From NCBI GenBank assembly GCA_023101885.1, contig JALPQD010000223.1, positions 2,901,866-2,965,865 on the forward strand: a stretch of 64,000 nucleotides of DNA, read 5' to 3'. Source of the stretch: Typhlomys cinereus (taxonomy: Eukaryota; Chordata; Mammalia; Rodentia; Platacanthomyidae). The notes below the pieces were generated by a model. That model was not told the DNA's origin. It saw only the letters and a program-made list of their open reading frames with translations, and ran no database searches. Of the stretch, positions 25,048-39,183 are shown piece after piece. The position numbers were made by a program, and so were the translations under genes. Positions within the stretch are counted from its first letter, which is position 1; every line of letters begins with the position of its first letter.

Positions 25048-26516
25048 TGCAAAAAATGTAGGAGTTAAATCAATACATGTAAGAAAGAATATGTGCTTAT
25101 TAGACAGTGTTAATGACTCTCTAGTAACAGGTCAATTAGCCTAAATATTACTAATCTCTTGGAGTCACACACTAAGAAAACTTAGACATCAGACAATTCT
25201 TTGCTAATATTTACAAAGCACTGGAATACTCTTGTTAGTGAAGACTAGCTACAGTCACGGAAATGAGAAAGATCTCTAAATGCTACACTCAGGAAATCTA
25301 GTACTCTAAAATAATGATAGTATATATCATCAATTATTGAGGATTACTATGGCCTTCTTCCAGACCATATATGTTTTAGTAGTTACATTTCTTCCAACAA
25401 AATACAAACTCTCAACCACAGTGACCAATGTATTGTACTCAGTATGTCATAAAACATAAGGAACCAATTATGTGGCTTGCTGAAGAACTTTGTACCTCGT
25501 TAATCTGCAACACTTGGGCCACGTGAATTGAATTATATATTAGCTGAAGAAGTTAATGGAAGGAAGTCTCAGTCTTCAGGCAAAGCCCACTGTGAGTAGC
25601 AAGAAAGTGCTTATTCCCTTTCCGAAGTATTACGTACTAAAATCAAGTGTGCATCGTTGCAAGTGTAATCACCAAATATCTTAGCAAGCTTGGCTTTCTC
25701 AGTTGCTTACGATCCTCTGATCCTAATTAAATCTAAAAGAGCCCAGTCCCATGATCTGTTGTGTCCTGTGCTGTCTCCAGGGGCGTCTGTATCAATAAAC
25801 TATTCTGGCTTTGCTGTTTTTGTGGATGTTCACAGAGGCTTCTAGAACACTATACTCTGAAAATTAATTAATTTATTATTCCATAAATATTTACTGATTG
25901 CCTACTATATTCCAGACTCTGTTTGAAGTCCTGAAATACAACAGTAACCATGATGGCACTTCCTGATCATCTTGACATTTCACAGGAAAAGTGAAAGATA
26001 CATGAAATGAATTCATTCCAAGCACTACAGTCACCAGACCCTAAGCTCAGTGTGTACCTCCAGTTCCCCTACCTGCTCACATTAAAATACTAAGGATTCA
26101 AATTGATGGTGAAAAGAAAGTTTCCCTTTTCTACTTTTCACTGCCAATGAATTTTTCTGCTTTTTAGTATCACTTTGAGTTCTTACTAATTTAACGAGGG
26201 TGGTAGACGAATCAACAGCACAGATCCAGCTAGCGTCTGGACACCCTCCCTCATTCTCCAGTGAGTTGTATAACAAAGGATGTTTACTTTTAACTTGTGT
26301 GTCCTCATCGCATGGGGAATATGGAAACATTAATGTTGGAAATGCCAAGAGCGTTGGAATGTGGTAAAGAAAATTTCAAGTCTGGGGAAAGAGGATTCAA
26401 TGAGAAGGTCCCGTGAATTTGGGAGACTAAAATGGTGGAGGCCTGAGAAGTCTGGATGAGAAGCCAGACTGACTGACATGACTTGTGACTGCAGAGGAAG
26501 TAGCTGCAACACCAAG
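25048..26516. other. Unique DNA with an ancient L2/MIR-type fragment
   Basis: About 25875-25955 (AAATATTTACTGATTGCCTA then CTATATTCCAGACTCTGTTT) resembles the conserved ATTTATTGAGCRCCTACTATGTGCCAGGCACTG block of old mammalian repeats. The rest is unique as far as I can tell. Confidence 0.45.
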
Positions 26517-27090
26517 CGTTTTAGTTCATTCCATGCGGGTATAACAAAGTACCCAAGACCAAGTAATTTGTAGAGATGTCTACTTGGCTGCTGTTCTGCA
26601 GGCCATGAAGTCAGGAGCATGCTCCCCACAGGTGCTCCCCATAAGTGCTCCCACTTCCCATAAGTGCTCCCCACAGTGCTTCCCATAAGTACTCCCACTC
26701 CCCACAGGTGCTCCCCACAGGGGATCCCCCACAGATGCTCCTACTCCTCACAGGCAATCCCCATAAGTGCTCTCACTCCCCATAAGTGCTCCCCACAATG
26801 CTCCCCATAAGTGCTCCCACTTCCCACAGGTGTTCGACATCTTGTGAGCATCTTCCTGTCACATCGCATGCCAAGACAGAGCAAGCATGACAACTCAAGT
26901 CTCTCTGCCTCTTCTGAAGAAATTACTAAGGTGGGACAGGGACCTCAGACAATTCTCATGGCCTCATCCAATCCTAGTCACCTCCCAGAAGACCCCCACC
27001 TCCAAACGCCAACATAGATAGGAATTTGGAGATTAGGTTTTCAGCACATGAATTTTGGGGGTGGAGGAGAAACACTGATACTGCATCTCT
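26517..27090 (-). mobile_element. MaLR (MLT1/MST-like) LTR interrupted by a minisatellite
   Basis: The left end (TTTTAGTTCATTCCATGCGG, ATAACAAAGTACCCAAGACC) is the reversed 3' end of a MaLR LTR. The right part (CTCATGGCCTCATCCAATCC, CACCTCCCAGAAGACCCC, AGCACATGAATTTTGGGGG) is its reversed 5' portion. The middle is replaced or expanded by tandem repeats at 26621-26833. Confidence 0.75.
26621..26833 (+). repeat. Minisatellite (GTGCTCCCCA-type units)
   Basis: About 213 bp of units of roughly 13-20 bp built from GTGCTCCCCACAG, GTGCTCCCCATAA and GTGCTCCCACTTCCCATAA, alternating irregularly. There are no conserved repeat-and-unique-spacer features, so it is a minisatellite. It sits inside a MaLR LTR. 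Confidence 0.9.
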
Positions 27091-27427
27091 GAGGATGGCT
27101 GATCAAGTGCTGAAATGTGATTGTCATTGTAACAGTATAAAGAGGCAGAACCTTTAGTAGTAACTAGTCCTAAGCCCTGAAATTCAGTGCCTGGTGTTTA
27201 ACTCTGAATCAGGTAGCAGGACTACACTTAACATTTCAGCCTGAAGGCTTTTGTTCTACATAGTGAATAACTGTGAAGTTCAGGCTGTCCTGTTCAGTGG
27301 GAGAAACTTACGTGAGGTAACTTTCGTGAGGTTGCTTCCTTTAGCCATCTCAGTGGATTGTACGTATTCCCCAGAGATAGTCCCAAGCTTGGAAGTATTG
27401 GGACTAGTATGTGTATATGTGTTTTAT

Positions 27428-27541
27428 GTGTGTGTGTGTGTGTGTGTGTATGTGTGTGTGTTGGTGTGTGTGTGTGTGTTGGTGTGTGTGTATGTGTGTG
27501 TGTTGGTGTGTGTGAGTGAGAGAGAGAGAAGAGAGAGAGAG
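27428..27541. repeat. Compound GT / GTTG / GA microsatellite
   Basis: A (GT)n run is followed by three repeats of a GT block broken by TTGG, then a (GA)n run. Open frames across it (Cys/Val-rich or His/Thr-rich) are low-complexity artefacts. Confidence 0.9.
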
Positions 27542-27960
27542 ATCCTCCTGGAACTAACAACTCACTTTGTCCAAGAAAGACAAGGGAAAAATGGCATCAC
27601 TGGACCAAAGGAAGCAACTCAAATTCAGACTCTACCCTGATACTACCCAGGGTCTCATTCAAGGAAACATGGTCCAGGCAGTAACAACCCAGGCAAGCAA
27701 GAGACAGAGGATGAAGCAAGCGTTGGGCAGAGATGAACCGCTCCATTCCTGGTCCCTCTCCACCTTCCACAGAGAGCGGCTCACATGGGAAGGAGCCTTC
27801 ATTTGAAAAAAGATACACAGTTTGCGTTCTCACATTGGATGATCTGAGGCACATGGGGCTCTCCTGCGTCCTCATTAAGTGAGCATAACAGTTCTGTAGC
27901 TCAGAATCCCACCAGACACTAGAGAAAGGGGTTTAGGAATGATTAGGGAGAAAGAGACCA
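27542..27960. other. Unique DNA flanking the solo LTR
   Basis: No repeats or genes are recognised. Open frames of about 80-90 codons on both strands have no recognisable similarity. Confidence 0.4.
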
Positions 27961-28424
27961 GGTATATATGGCACTATCAATTCAGGGAGGCCCTAGCCTG
28001 GGCTCTCCGAATCTAGGCGGTCTGGCTACAGACAAGCCTGAATAAGTACAGACATGCCCCGGGACATGTCCCAATAAAGGAACCATACAGGCGAAGGGAT
28101 GAACAACCAATGGGAAGCAGGCCATCTAACCTGCCTCTGCAATGGACACCTAGTAAACAGCTAAATGATTAGTGGCTATCTCCCCCCTACCCCCAGAGCA
28201 GAGAGATGGAAATACCTGATTGGACCCCTGACCCTATATAAGCTCAAACACTTCCTTAAATAAAGGGGTTTGCATCAGCTCCTCTCTGCTCCCTTCTTAG
28301 CTGCTCCTGAGTCTGTGTGATGACTCTGTGCCACTTACCCTCTGGCCTTGAGCCCCGAGGCCCCTGTCAACTTTCCCCCTCCTTTCCCTGGCTGGCCTGG
28401 TGGGGATTCGGTAACAGGTATATA
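27961..28424 (+). mobile_element. Solo retroviral LTR with target duplication
   Basis: The LTR is 27969-28416: it starts TG, ends CA and is 448 bp long. It is bounded by GGTATATA at 27961-27968 and again at 28417-28424. Inside are a CCAAT box (28107-28111), a second, inverted CCAAT (ATTGG at 28219-28223), a TATATAA box (28235-28241) and an AATAAA signal (28259-28264), spaced as in a retroviral U3-R region. The following pyrimidine-rich and CTGTGTGATGACTCTGTG segment would be R/U5. No internal viral genes remain, so it is a solo LTR left by recombination. The retroviral family is not identified. An 8-bp duplication is longer than the usual 4-6 bp for endogenous retroviruses, so part of the match may be chance. 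Confidence 0.75.
28235..28241 (+). promoter_or_regulatory. LTR TATA box
   Basis: TATATAA lies 18 bp upstream of an AATAAA signal within the solo LTR, a compact arrangement seen in some retroviral LTRs. Upstream CCAAT boxes support a promoter reading. Confidence 0.6.
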
Positions 28425-28980
28425 GCTGGAGTCTTTAAGTTCAGGTCTTAGTATAGATTGGTGACACCAATAACTTCATAGAAATAAATATTGAGACAAA
28501 TGAAACTGTTTTCCCAGCATGAAAAATGAAAGTGGGATAGAGAATGGCAGATTAACCAGAGAAGCAAGGGAAGATGTGCATCTCTCTTCTATTTCACAAG
28601 GACTGTATTATTAGTACAAAGTTCCAGCAAGGGAGTGTCTGCATCAGTTTCTAGAGACATTCAACCTCACTCACGAACACTCACAAATTTGGGCACAGAC
28701 TTGAGGGAACCAGAGTGAAGAGCTCCCTGAGAAACCTTTCAACTTGGCAGTGCGTTTGTCAGTGGATTCCTAAGATGTGGTTATAAGCACAGACTTGCAA
28801 GTACACAGGAACCTGTGACTCTGCAACTCCATGAAGCTTCACCCTGGCAGGTACATAACTTGCACCTGTGGGCTTCATGCAGGACCCACTACCCAAGAAG
28901 GCCTGCCCATTTTGCCTCTGAACACAGACTCTAGACATGCATGGACTGAGTCCCACAGTTCAGAAAACTATCCTGCAATA

Positions 28981-29035
28981 TTCCTTCCTACAGTTGACAT
29001 CCCTTCCTACAGTCAACATCCCTTCCTATAGTCCT
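28981..29035 (+). repeat. About 19-bp tandem repeat, nearly three units
   Basis: CCCTTCCTACAGTCAACAT-like units occur three times in a row with small changes. The surroundings (28425-29355) are otherwise unclassified. Confidence 0.8.
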
Positions 29036-29355
29036 CCACCTGGGTCACATAAGCAAATAGAGAGGTTATGTTTACTATCAGTAATGCATCCTGGTGCTGA
29101 GATCAAGAAAGAGGAAAATAAGCCACCTCAATGCTGCTTCCAGATCCCAGCACGTGGGTTTCCCCACTGAGCTGCTCTTCTTCCTCTTCTGGGATGACTG
29201 CATCACAGACACTTATGCACTTCTTCTGGCACTGACTTGTGATGTTTCATTATCAGGCTATTCCTACATGTGGAGAAGATTGGTGCTTTGTTTTTGATCT
29301 TATGCTGCATCTATCATCTTCCTGATGGTGCCGGTCCCCATTGTACCTGGGCTCA

Positions 29356-29728
29356 ATGGAGACTGCTGGAAGTGTACTATGGTGGTGGCTGCTGACTTCA
29401 GAGAAAAGGAAAATTCAAGAGCTGTCACATAAACATGGGAGAAAACTCCAGTTACCTGCTCTGCAGCTGGAAGAGTTAGAGTCTGTGTTGATCAAAAGGA
29501 ACAGGCAACTTAACATATGAAAGTACTGTTCTGAATGCTCCTGAAACCTTCCTTGACACTGCGCTCCAAGTCCTGAAAGATGAGTTGCCTGTACATTGCA
29601 CTCCTGTTTCTGAGGCTGGGAAGAACTCTGTTCTGCTAAACTCTAAGAGGGAGGCTGTGGTGGATGGAGTCCCATAAATGATAAATTTATGGTTTGATGA
29701 AGATTTGCATAAACTTCTATTTCTGTAG
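29356..29728 (+). pseudogene. Possible processed pseudogene of unknown protein
   Basis: I do not recognise the gene. From the ATG at 29356 a 54-codon frame runs to 29520. It reads as charged, helical protein (for example LTSEKRKIQELSHKHG and LEELESVLIKRNRQL). A +1 shift near 29515 continues as another 53 codons (YESTVLNAPETFLDTALQVL and onward) to a TAA at 29675, and a further 17 codons follow to a TAG. The amino-acid texture across the shift looks like one protein of at least 125 residues carrying one frameshift and one stop. Two frames of this size can also arise by chance, and there is no poly(A) tail, so confidence is low. Confidence 0.3.
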
Positions 29729-32895
<3,167 letters not shown>

Positions 32896-32957
32896 TGCCT
32901 ATCATTTTTAAAATTTTTTTATTATTATTTATTCAATTGTGTGTGCGTGCATGCGTG

Positions 32958-33020
<63 letters not shown>

Positions 33021-33257
33021 GTGAGTGTGTGCAGAACCACGGGCGAATTTGGGAACCACCATGGACGCCTCCACCTCCTCCTTGTTTACTGTGTTCCGGG
33101 ATTCACAGGCTCTGCACTACCAGGACCAGAAACTCAGGCCGCCCCCGCTTCTGCCGGTGTCTATACGTGGGGTCTAGGATCCGAACTCAGGACCTTCCAC
33201 CTGCAAGGCAGAGGCTTAACTCCTGAGCCACCTCTCCAGCCCCTGCCTATCATTTTT
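32896..33257 (-). mobile_element. Young B2-superfamily (Dip-like) SINE with target duplication
   Basis: The minus-strand SINE (32910-33243) lies between exact 14-bp duplications (32896-32909 and 33244-33257, TGCCTATCATTTTT). The head, B box and GC-rich body match 15233 and 16381. The internal (TG)n tract, read on the plus strand, is expanded and includes TATG units. Confidence 0.95.
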
Positions 33258-33329
33258 TGCCAAGTTCTTTATCATATTTATATCCTGTTCCTTTGTATAT
33301 AATTTCCTTTTAAAAAAGGAAATATGCAA

Positions 33330-33611
33330 TATAAAAGATGCAAATTGTGACAAGAAAACCTAAGATGCTGGGAGGAGGAAGACAATATAATTTGTGGAGC
33401 TTTATCAAAACTACAACATAATCAGCTTAAAACAGAGCATTAGAGCTATGACGTTTTCCATAAACCTAATTGTACAAACAAAGCAAAACCTAGAGTACAT
33501 TCACCAAAGGTAAAAAATAGTAAATAATCAAAGCCTATTGCTAGGGACTAGTCATCAGTAAGACTGGAAGAAAAGAACATAGGCTTTCCCAACAAAACAG
33601 AAAACAATAAA
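33330..33611 (+). mobile_element. Ancient L1 (host copy), segment 1
   Basis: ATCAGCTTAAAACAGAGCAT, ATAAACCTAATTGTACAAAC and AAAGCAAAACCTAGAGTACA match the spacer and ORF2 leader of older mammalian L1 (L1M-type). This is the 5'-truncated start of an L1 that can be followed, with interruptions, to about 46118. Confidence 0.7.
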
Positions 33612-33849
33612 CAAAAGTAAAAAAAATTTAAAAATTTAAAAATTTAAAAAATTTAAAAATTAAAAAAAATAGTAGATAGGTCAGAGGGAGCCTTGGAGTC
33701 CATGAAGGCAGGTGGGCAGGAGGGAGTGGGATGGATTGAAGAAGGGAGGGAAAGGGTGATGGGTAGAAAGGGGGATGGAAGGAAGTGGGGATGAGTATTC
33801 AATATGCTTGTAAAACTAGAAAAATAAAATAACTTAAATAAAAAAACCA
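33612..33849 (+). mobile_element. Purine-rich retrotransposon tail inserted in the ancient L1
   Basis: An A/T-rich tract (to about 33667) precedes CAGAGGGAGCCTTGGAGTCC, a G/A-rich stretch with GAGTGGGATGGATTGAAGAA, then TCAATATGCTTGTAAAACTA and an AAAATAAAATAACTTAAATA tail. The same unit occurs at 60562-60742 on the minus strand at high similarity. A polypurine tract followed by an A-rich tail is typical of rodent L1 3' UTRs, so I read it as the 3' end of an L1 subfamily different from the one at 37562. Confidence 0.65.
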
Positions 33850-34125
33850 ACAACAACAAAAACTATGTTGCCTACATACAGAGACTCATTTGATATTTAA
33901 GGAGAGACACAAACTGAAAGTTAAAAGGACAGCAAAAAATACCCCTTGCAAATGGAAATGAAAAAAGAAGAAGGATAGCTAAACTCACATCAAATAAAAC
34001 AGATTTAGCTCAAAATATGTAAGGCAAAGAGAGTGACATGGAGTTAAGTTCATTGAGATATGTAGCAGTTGTATGTATGTATATGCCCAGTACAGGAGCA
34101 CACAAATATATAAAGCCAGTAACGA
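33850..34125 (+). mobile_element. Ancient L1 (host copy), segment 2
   Basis: TGCCTACATACAGAGACTCA, ACACAAACTGAAAGTTAAAA, TGCAAATGGAAATGAAAAAA, TAGCTAAACTCACATCAAAT and GGAGCACACAAATATATAAA follow the order of the L1 endonuclease-coding region. Heavy decay. Confidence 0.8.
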
Positions 34126-35389
34126 CAGGGATATAGAACCTGATAGTCATCCCCTGCTCTGAAGACATTACACACTTGTCAAAGGACATGAAAAAAATCA
34201 AAATGAAACTGACTTAAAAGCATCCTCCTTACTGACTAGATGTCATCGTATAAGAAAGTACTATGCATGCTGCTAGTGGAGCAGAAGTCACCAAGTTTAA
34301 CTAACCATGAATCCAGAGCTATAGCAAAACCAGTCTAGCAAAATGTGCAATAGTGGAATCAATGATAGTGGTAATCGACCACTTTCCAATTGGACTTAAG
34401 GCTTGCTCCACAAGGAACTCAGGCTTGGTACTATAAATCATGCAAAGAATCCCTGGAAGGGGAAGTCACATGTCCTATGAGAGAACCTCATGCTATTAAT
34501 TTGGTAAATATACAGCATCAAATGCCTTATAAATACTCATCTTTGAACACAATAATCAGCACAGCTCACAGTGTTCATCTCAGAAACTTCAGTTTGCAAT
34601 AGATAGTAACAATACAGAAACTGTAGTTTCTGACAATGAAGATGACTGTGAAGTATTAGGCTGTAGGCAAGATATCTAAGCTTCTGCCCTCAAAGATCAG
34701 GGAACATCAGAGAAGAGAAAGTGTTAGGAATACAAGGTCTATCTGCAGTCTTACTGAGAGAGAAGCCTCTTGCAGTAACTAGAGGAAAATGCAGAGAATC
34801 ACGATTGCACAAGATGCTGAGCATTCGTGAAAGTTGACAACTCAGCCCTCTATACAGCATGTACACTATCTTGAAGACTAAGGAGTCTGCTGAAAAGACA
34901 CAGGAAGAACGTAACAGTAAGAAGCTCAAAAGGCTATGAAATGACAACTTCTGTAAAACAACATGGCATGCAAATCGTGAACCCACACCAGAGGTGGATA
35001 TTGGTACCAAGTCTACAGAGGACTTTCCTGGCCAGTGGTCAGCTATGAACAGAGCAGGATTCCATGAGGCTCCCATAGAGTATGAACAAACAATGGGCAA
35101 ACTAAACAGATTCAGGTGGTACGGCTGAAAATATCCAATGTTTCCCCACAGGGGAGCATAGTAGGTTCTAAGAGATGATCCTAAGCCATGGTTTAAACCC
35201 AGTGAGACTCAAAACAAAACAGAAGAATATTAATGTAGAAGAAAGACTTGTACAAAATGGGGGTTCTTCTGAAGGGAGAAGAAAAGATACAGGGGAAAAT
35301 GCTCAGAATGTATTACACACCTATAAAAAGTCACCAAAGAACAAAAATCATCAATCAGGAAGAGTGTGGGAAACAGTTATAACATAAGA
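34126..35389 (+). mobile_element. Unclassified 1.27 kb insert splitting the ancient L1
   Basis: L1 homology stops near 34125 and resumes near 35390 (CTAATAGTAGTATAGATCAG), so this block is an insertion. It contains GGCTTGCTCCACAAGGAACT, TGGTACTATAAATCATGC and ATAAATACTCATCTTTGAAC, which I associate with a dispersed rodent repeat. I cannot name the class. It has no long open frame with recognisable similarity; a 136-codon minus frame at 34690-35100 looks incidental. There is no clear poly(A) tail or LTR ends. Limits are approximate. Confidence 0.5.
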
Positions 35390-35900
35390 GAGTTTATAAT
35401 CTAATAGTAGTATAGATCAGTGGGACAATTCAGTACCCCACTGTTATCAGTGGACAGACCATCTAGACAAAATATCAACAAAGAAGTCCTGGTTAAACTA
35501 AATGTTAAACTAAATCATCCTACCAGAACATTCCATCTGATGGCAGGACAGCCCAAACTATTCTCAAGGGCAGAGGAATAGTAACTATACAGTAACTCTA
35601 ATTCTTCGAGTTAGAATACATGTCACAGCACAAACCAGTTATGGATAACTTAAAGTCTGGAATCTGATCAGACATCAGTATTGATCATAGAGTTAGGGAT
35701 CTAATACTCTATCAGAAAATTGAGTTATTTGGAAATCACAATTGTGCTTCTATAACCCATGTGCTAGAGAAATTAGAAAAAATATGTAAAAAACATATTG
35801 AGAAAAATGAAGAGAGACCAAAAAACCCTTATGAAATAGGACAAAAGCAGTTCCAGCAGAGAAGCTTAGGAAACACCTACATAAAAAGAAAGAAAAATCT
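35390..35900 (+). mobile_element. Ancient L1 (host copy), segment 3
   Basis: TTCAGTACCCCACTGTTATC, GTGGACAGACCATCTAGACA, AGAACATTCCATCTGATGGC and CTATTCTCAAGGGCAGAGG match the end of the L1 endonuclease domain. It continues in decayed form into the SINE target duplication. Confidence 0.8.
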
Positions 35901-36140
35901 TGGGGCTGGAGAGAAGGTTCAGGGGTTAAGACTTTGCCTTGCGAGTAGAAGGACCTGGGTTCAAATCCCAGATCCCATGAAAAAAAAAAAGTCAGACAGA
36001 AATGGCAGTAAGTGTGCACCACCTAGAAGTTAAAGCCTGGGAAATCTTAGAGTGAAGCAAAAAGGAGGTAGAAGTAATCCAAGATAATTCCCAAGATTAC
36101 CTTTGGACTTCCACAGGGTCACATGGTGCCCTCATGTGAT

Positions 36141-36212
<72 letters not shown>

Positions 36213-36237
36213 AATTTTTTATATGAAAGAAAAATCT
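35888..36237 (+). mobile_element. B2-superfamily SINE with target duplication
   Basis: The SINE (35901-36224) lies between exact 13-bp duplications (35888-35900 and 36225-36237, GAAAGAAAAATCT). The head is GGGGCTGGAGAGAAGGTTCA with a GGTTCAAATCCCAGATCCCA B box. An internal A-run of about 12 and a (CT)n tract of about 35 units replace the usual (CA)n. It is inserted in the ancient L1. Confidence 0.95.
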
Positions 36238-37561
36238 CAAACTATTCTTCAAGGAACTGAACAAGATGAACAAACTAAATCTAAAAGGAATACAAGGGAG
36301 GAAATGATAAAGACCAGAATGCAGCAAATTAAATCAGAAAACATTAGAGTTGGCTTTCTACAAAGATATCCAAAAATTGACAATTTTTTATCTGAGAAAT
36401 TCAAATTCTCAAAAAGTAAAATCAAAAATAAAAGTGGCAACCTTATCATTTATAAAAAAGACAAAGGATTGTGAGAGACTACTATGACCTATACATATCC
36501 ACACTTAGATAATATAGGAGAATGGAAAATTCCTAGACATATCTAACTTACTGCAATAGGAAAATGAAAAGATAGAACATTTGAATATACCCAAAGGAGT
36601 AACATAAGCCATCTGTTAAAGAAAATCTAGGACCTGGTCTCCCCGATGATAGATTCTACAAAACATTCAAATTGAAAAAGGCAAAAACATTTCCAAATTC
36701 GTTTGATGAGGATACATTATCTAGATATTGAAAAACATATCACAAGCAATGTTAAATTACAGGCCCACACTACCGACCAATGCAGACACAATACCCTTTA
36801 CTAGAGTACTAAGGTTAGAGGATTATTCCAAAAGACAATGTGAGATTTATTAAAGATGTCTCAATCTCTAATAATACATGAGTAGGATACATCAAATTTG
36901 ACCATCCCAAAGATGAAGAAAAGAATCTTTAACAAAACTCCACAAGTCTTTCAAGATCAATGTCTCAACAAAAAAAGTTTAGAAGGATTGCTACTCAATG
37001 TAATACAAACCACACATTTTAAAAAATCTACAAGCAATATTATATTCAACAGTTAAGAAACATTGAAGACTCTTCCTCTCAATCAAGGACAAGACACTGA
37101 TGCCTCGTCTTGCAAATATTACACAGCATGTTTCTAGAGGTTTTAAACAGGGTAATTAGGGAGGAGAAAACAATAAAAAGGCATCAAATTGGAAAGAAAG
37201 AAAATTATTTCTATTTGAAAATGCATGGTCCTGCACATAGAAAACCTTCAAGACACTTCTGAGATGTAGAAAAATACATGTTGACACCTCTGACAATAAA
37301 ACACTGCAAAATCAATATAACAAACCAGTAGCATTTTTATAAAAGTAAAAATTATATCAAAAAGTTAATAAAAGCTCAAATAATAACTTTAAAAATACAG
37401 ATAAACTTAACCAAAGAGATGATTCTAAGGAAAAGATTGAAAAAAATAAGTTGGAGACTGCAAAAATAAATAGAAAACATCCTGCATTTATATGTTGGAA
37501 AAATTAATATTCTTAAAAAGGCCATACATTTAAAAATTATCCATATTTTAGTATTATTCCT
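36225..37561 (+). mobile_element. Ancient L1 (host copy), segment 4: decayed ORF2
   Basis: CAAGGAACTGAACAAGATGA, ATTAGAGTTGGCTTTCTACA, TCTGAGAAATTCAAATTCTC and ACAGGCCCACACTACCGACC correspond to the ORF2 linker and reverse transcriptase region of older L1s. Stops and indels are dense. Bases 37081-37225 were copied, inverted, into the younger L1 (see 39598-39769). The segment ends at the insertion point of that L1. Confidence 0.85.
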
Positions 37562-38601
37562 TTTTTTTCTTTTTTTATTTTTTTATTAAAAATGTAATTA
37601 TACATTTTAAAAATTTTTTACCAGTTCCCTCCCTCCCCCCTCCTCCCCCCGAACCCCTTCCTCCCCCTCCTCTCCGTCCCCATCCCCCAGTGCCTGCCCC
37701 CCAATTCCCAGAGAGTCCTTTATTGTGTACGCCTGACTCTTCACTGGGTCCTCCTCTCCGATGACATATAAGGACCCAGTGGCATTTCCATAAGCCCTTT
37801 CTCTTGTTCCCCTTAAGCATAGGAGCACTACTATGGCTGTCAATCCCTTGCCTCCAGGGATCTCGGTGCCCTTAACAGATGCTAGACTTTATGAGGGCAA
37901 CAGTGCGCTGGACATTTCGCAGGGCATCCAAAGTCCCATTATGATTGCTTTGGCCCCAACTATTGTTGAGAATCTTGCAAATCGTTGTTCCTCCCATCCT
38001 TTTGCTCTTACAATCTTACCGCCCCCTCTTCCGCAAATGGCCCTGAGCTCCAGGATGGGGAGAGATTAGGCTGGCCTAGTTCTATGTGATTGATATAGAG
38101 TCTCTGAAGTTCTGGATTGTGGTTTGCTGATTTTCTTTTGCAGTTTTGCTGCTCCTGCAATGCCCTTCACTCCATCCTGCTGGGCACTGTATGTCACCCC
38201 CTGGCCAGAGACAAAAACTGGAGTCTTGTTAAACTGGAGTCTTGTTGTAATAGCACATTCAAGGGTAGATGTAATAAAAATAGGAAACCTCAGTGAGGGA
38301 GGGGTCCATCACCCATTTGCAAAATGATTACTTTTTATCTGCTAGACTATATGCCCTCCCCTTCTGGTGAGATCAGGAAAGAATGTCTGTGAACTTAACC
38401 AGGTTTCTCATTACTTACTTGCAGAACTTGATGGAGGCCTATTTTCTCTGCTGTAACACGGTCCCCTCTCTCCTTGTTTCTGGTGTGGCCCTCCTAACCC
38501 ATCTCTCTTGTTCATAATCCTTGCAATTACTGTGTTACATAGGTTTACTTTTGAGTGTCTCAATGTGGGCTGGGTGAGTTTGGTACTAGGAGACACCTAT
38601 T
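37562..38601 (-). other. L1 3' UTR with G-rich polypurine tract
   Basis: Between the ORF2 end and the poly(A) lies about 1.04 kb of 3' UTR. At 37626-37705 the minus strand has many runs of 3-6 G separated by A, the polypurine tract common to mammalian L1 3' UTRs and able to form G-quadruplexes. The segment 37771-37793 was later copied to 39598-39620. Confidence 0.85.
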
Positions 38602-39183
38602 AGGGAGTACATACGGCACTTAATTTTCTGGGTCTGGGATACTTCACTTAATATAATTGTTTCTAATGACATCCATTTCCCAGCAAATTCCAGTAATTCA
38701 TCATTTTTGATGGCTGAGTGGTACTCTATTGTATAGATGTACCACTGTTTCCTTATCCACTCGTCAACTGTTGGTCATTTAGGTTGATTCCATGACTTTG
38801 CTATTGTAAACAGTGCTGCTATGAACATGGTCGAGCTTGTGCTATCGAGGCGAACCTCTGCTGCATGGGGGGTTATTCCCAAAAGTGGGATAGCAGGGTC
38901 ATATGGCATTTCAATCTTTAATTTCTTTAAGAATCTCCAGACGGCTCGCCAGAGTGGCTGTATGAGCCTGCATTCCCACCAGCAATGTAGGAGAGTTCCC
39001 CTCTCTCCACATCCTCTCCAGCATTTGTCGTTGCTAGTATTGTGGATTTTTGCTATCCTGACCGGGGTGAGATGATATCTCAGGGAAGTTTTGATTTGCA
39101 TTTCCCTGATGGCTAAGGAAGTGGAGCATTTTTTAAGATATTTGTTAGACATTTTAATTTCATCCCTGGTAAAGTTTCTTTTA
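38602..39183 (-). pseudogene. L1 ORF2 C-terminal part (Cys-rich domain)
   Basis: The open part 39152-38775 encodes the conserved ORF2 end with [22 protein letters not shown] and the Cys/His motif [18 protein letters not shown]. This domain is needed for L1 RNP function. An in-frame TGA at 38775-38777 stands where the family has Trp or Cys, just after SWNQPK. The frame then continues with typical L1 residues (DEWI, EYHSAIKNDE) to about 38602. Upstream it is cut off from the rest of ORF2 by the SINE at 39190-39347. Confidence 0.9.

Noticed and set aside
26621..26833. Regularly repeated short units, considered as a CRISPR-like array
   Set aside because: Units are adjacent and irregular, without unique spacers, in a mammalian LTR. 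It is a minisatellite.
27251..27640. 129-codon plus frame
   Set aside because: It runs through the compound GT/GA microsatellite. No protein-like sequence lies on either side.
34690..35100. 136-codon minus frame
   Set aside because: It lies inside the unclassified repeat insert, has no recognisable domain, and is about the length expected by chance in a window this size.
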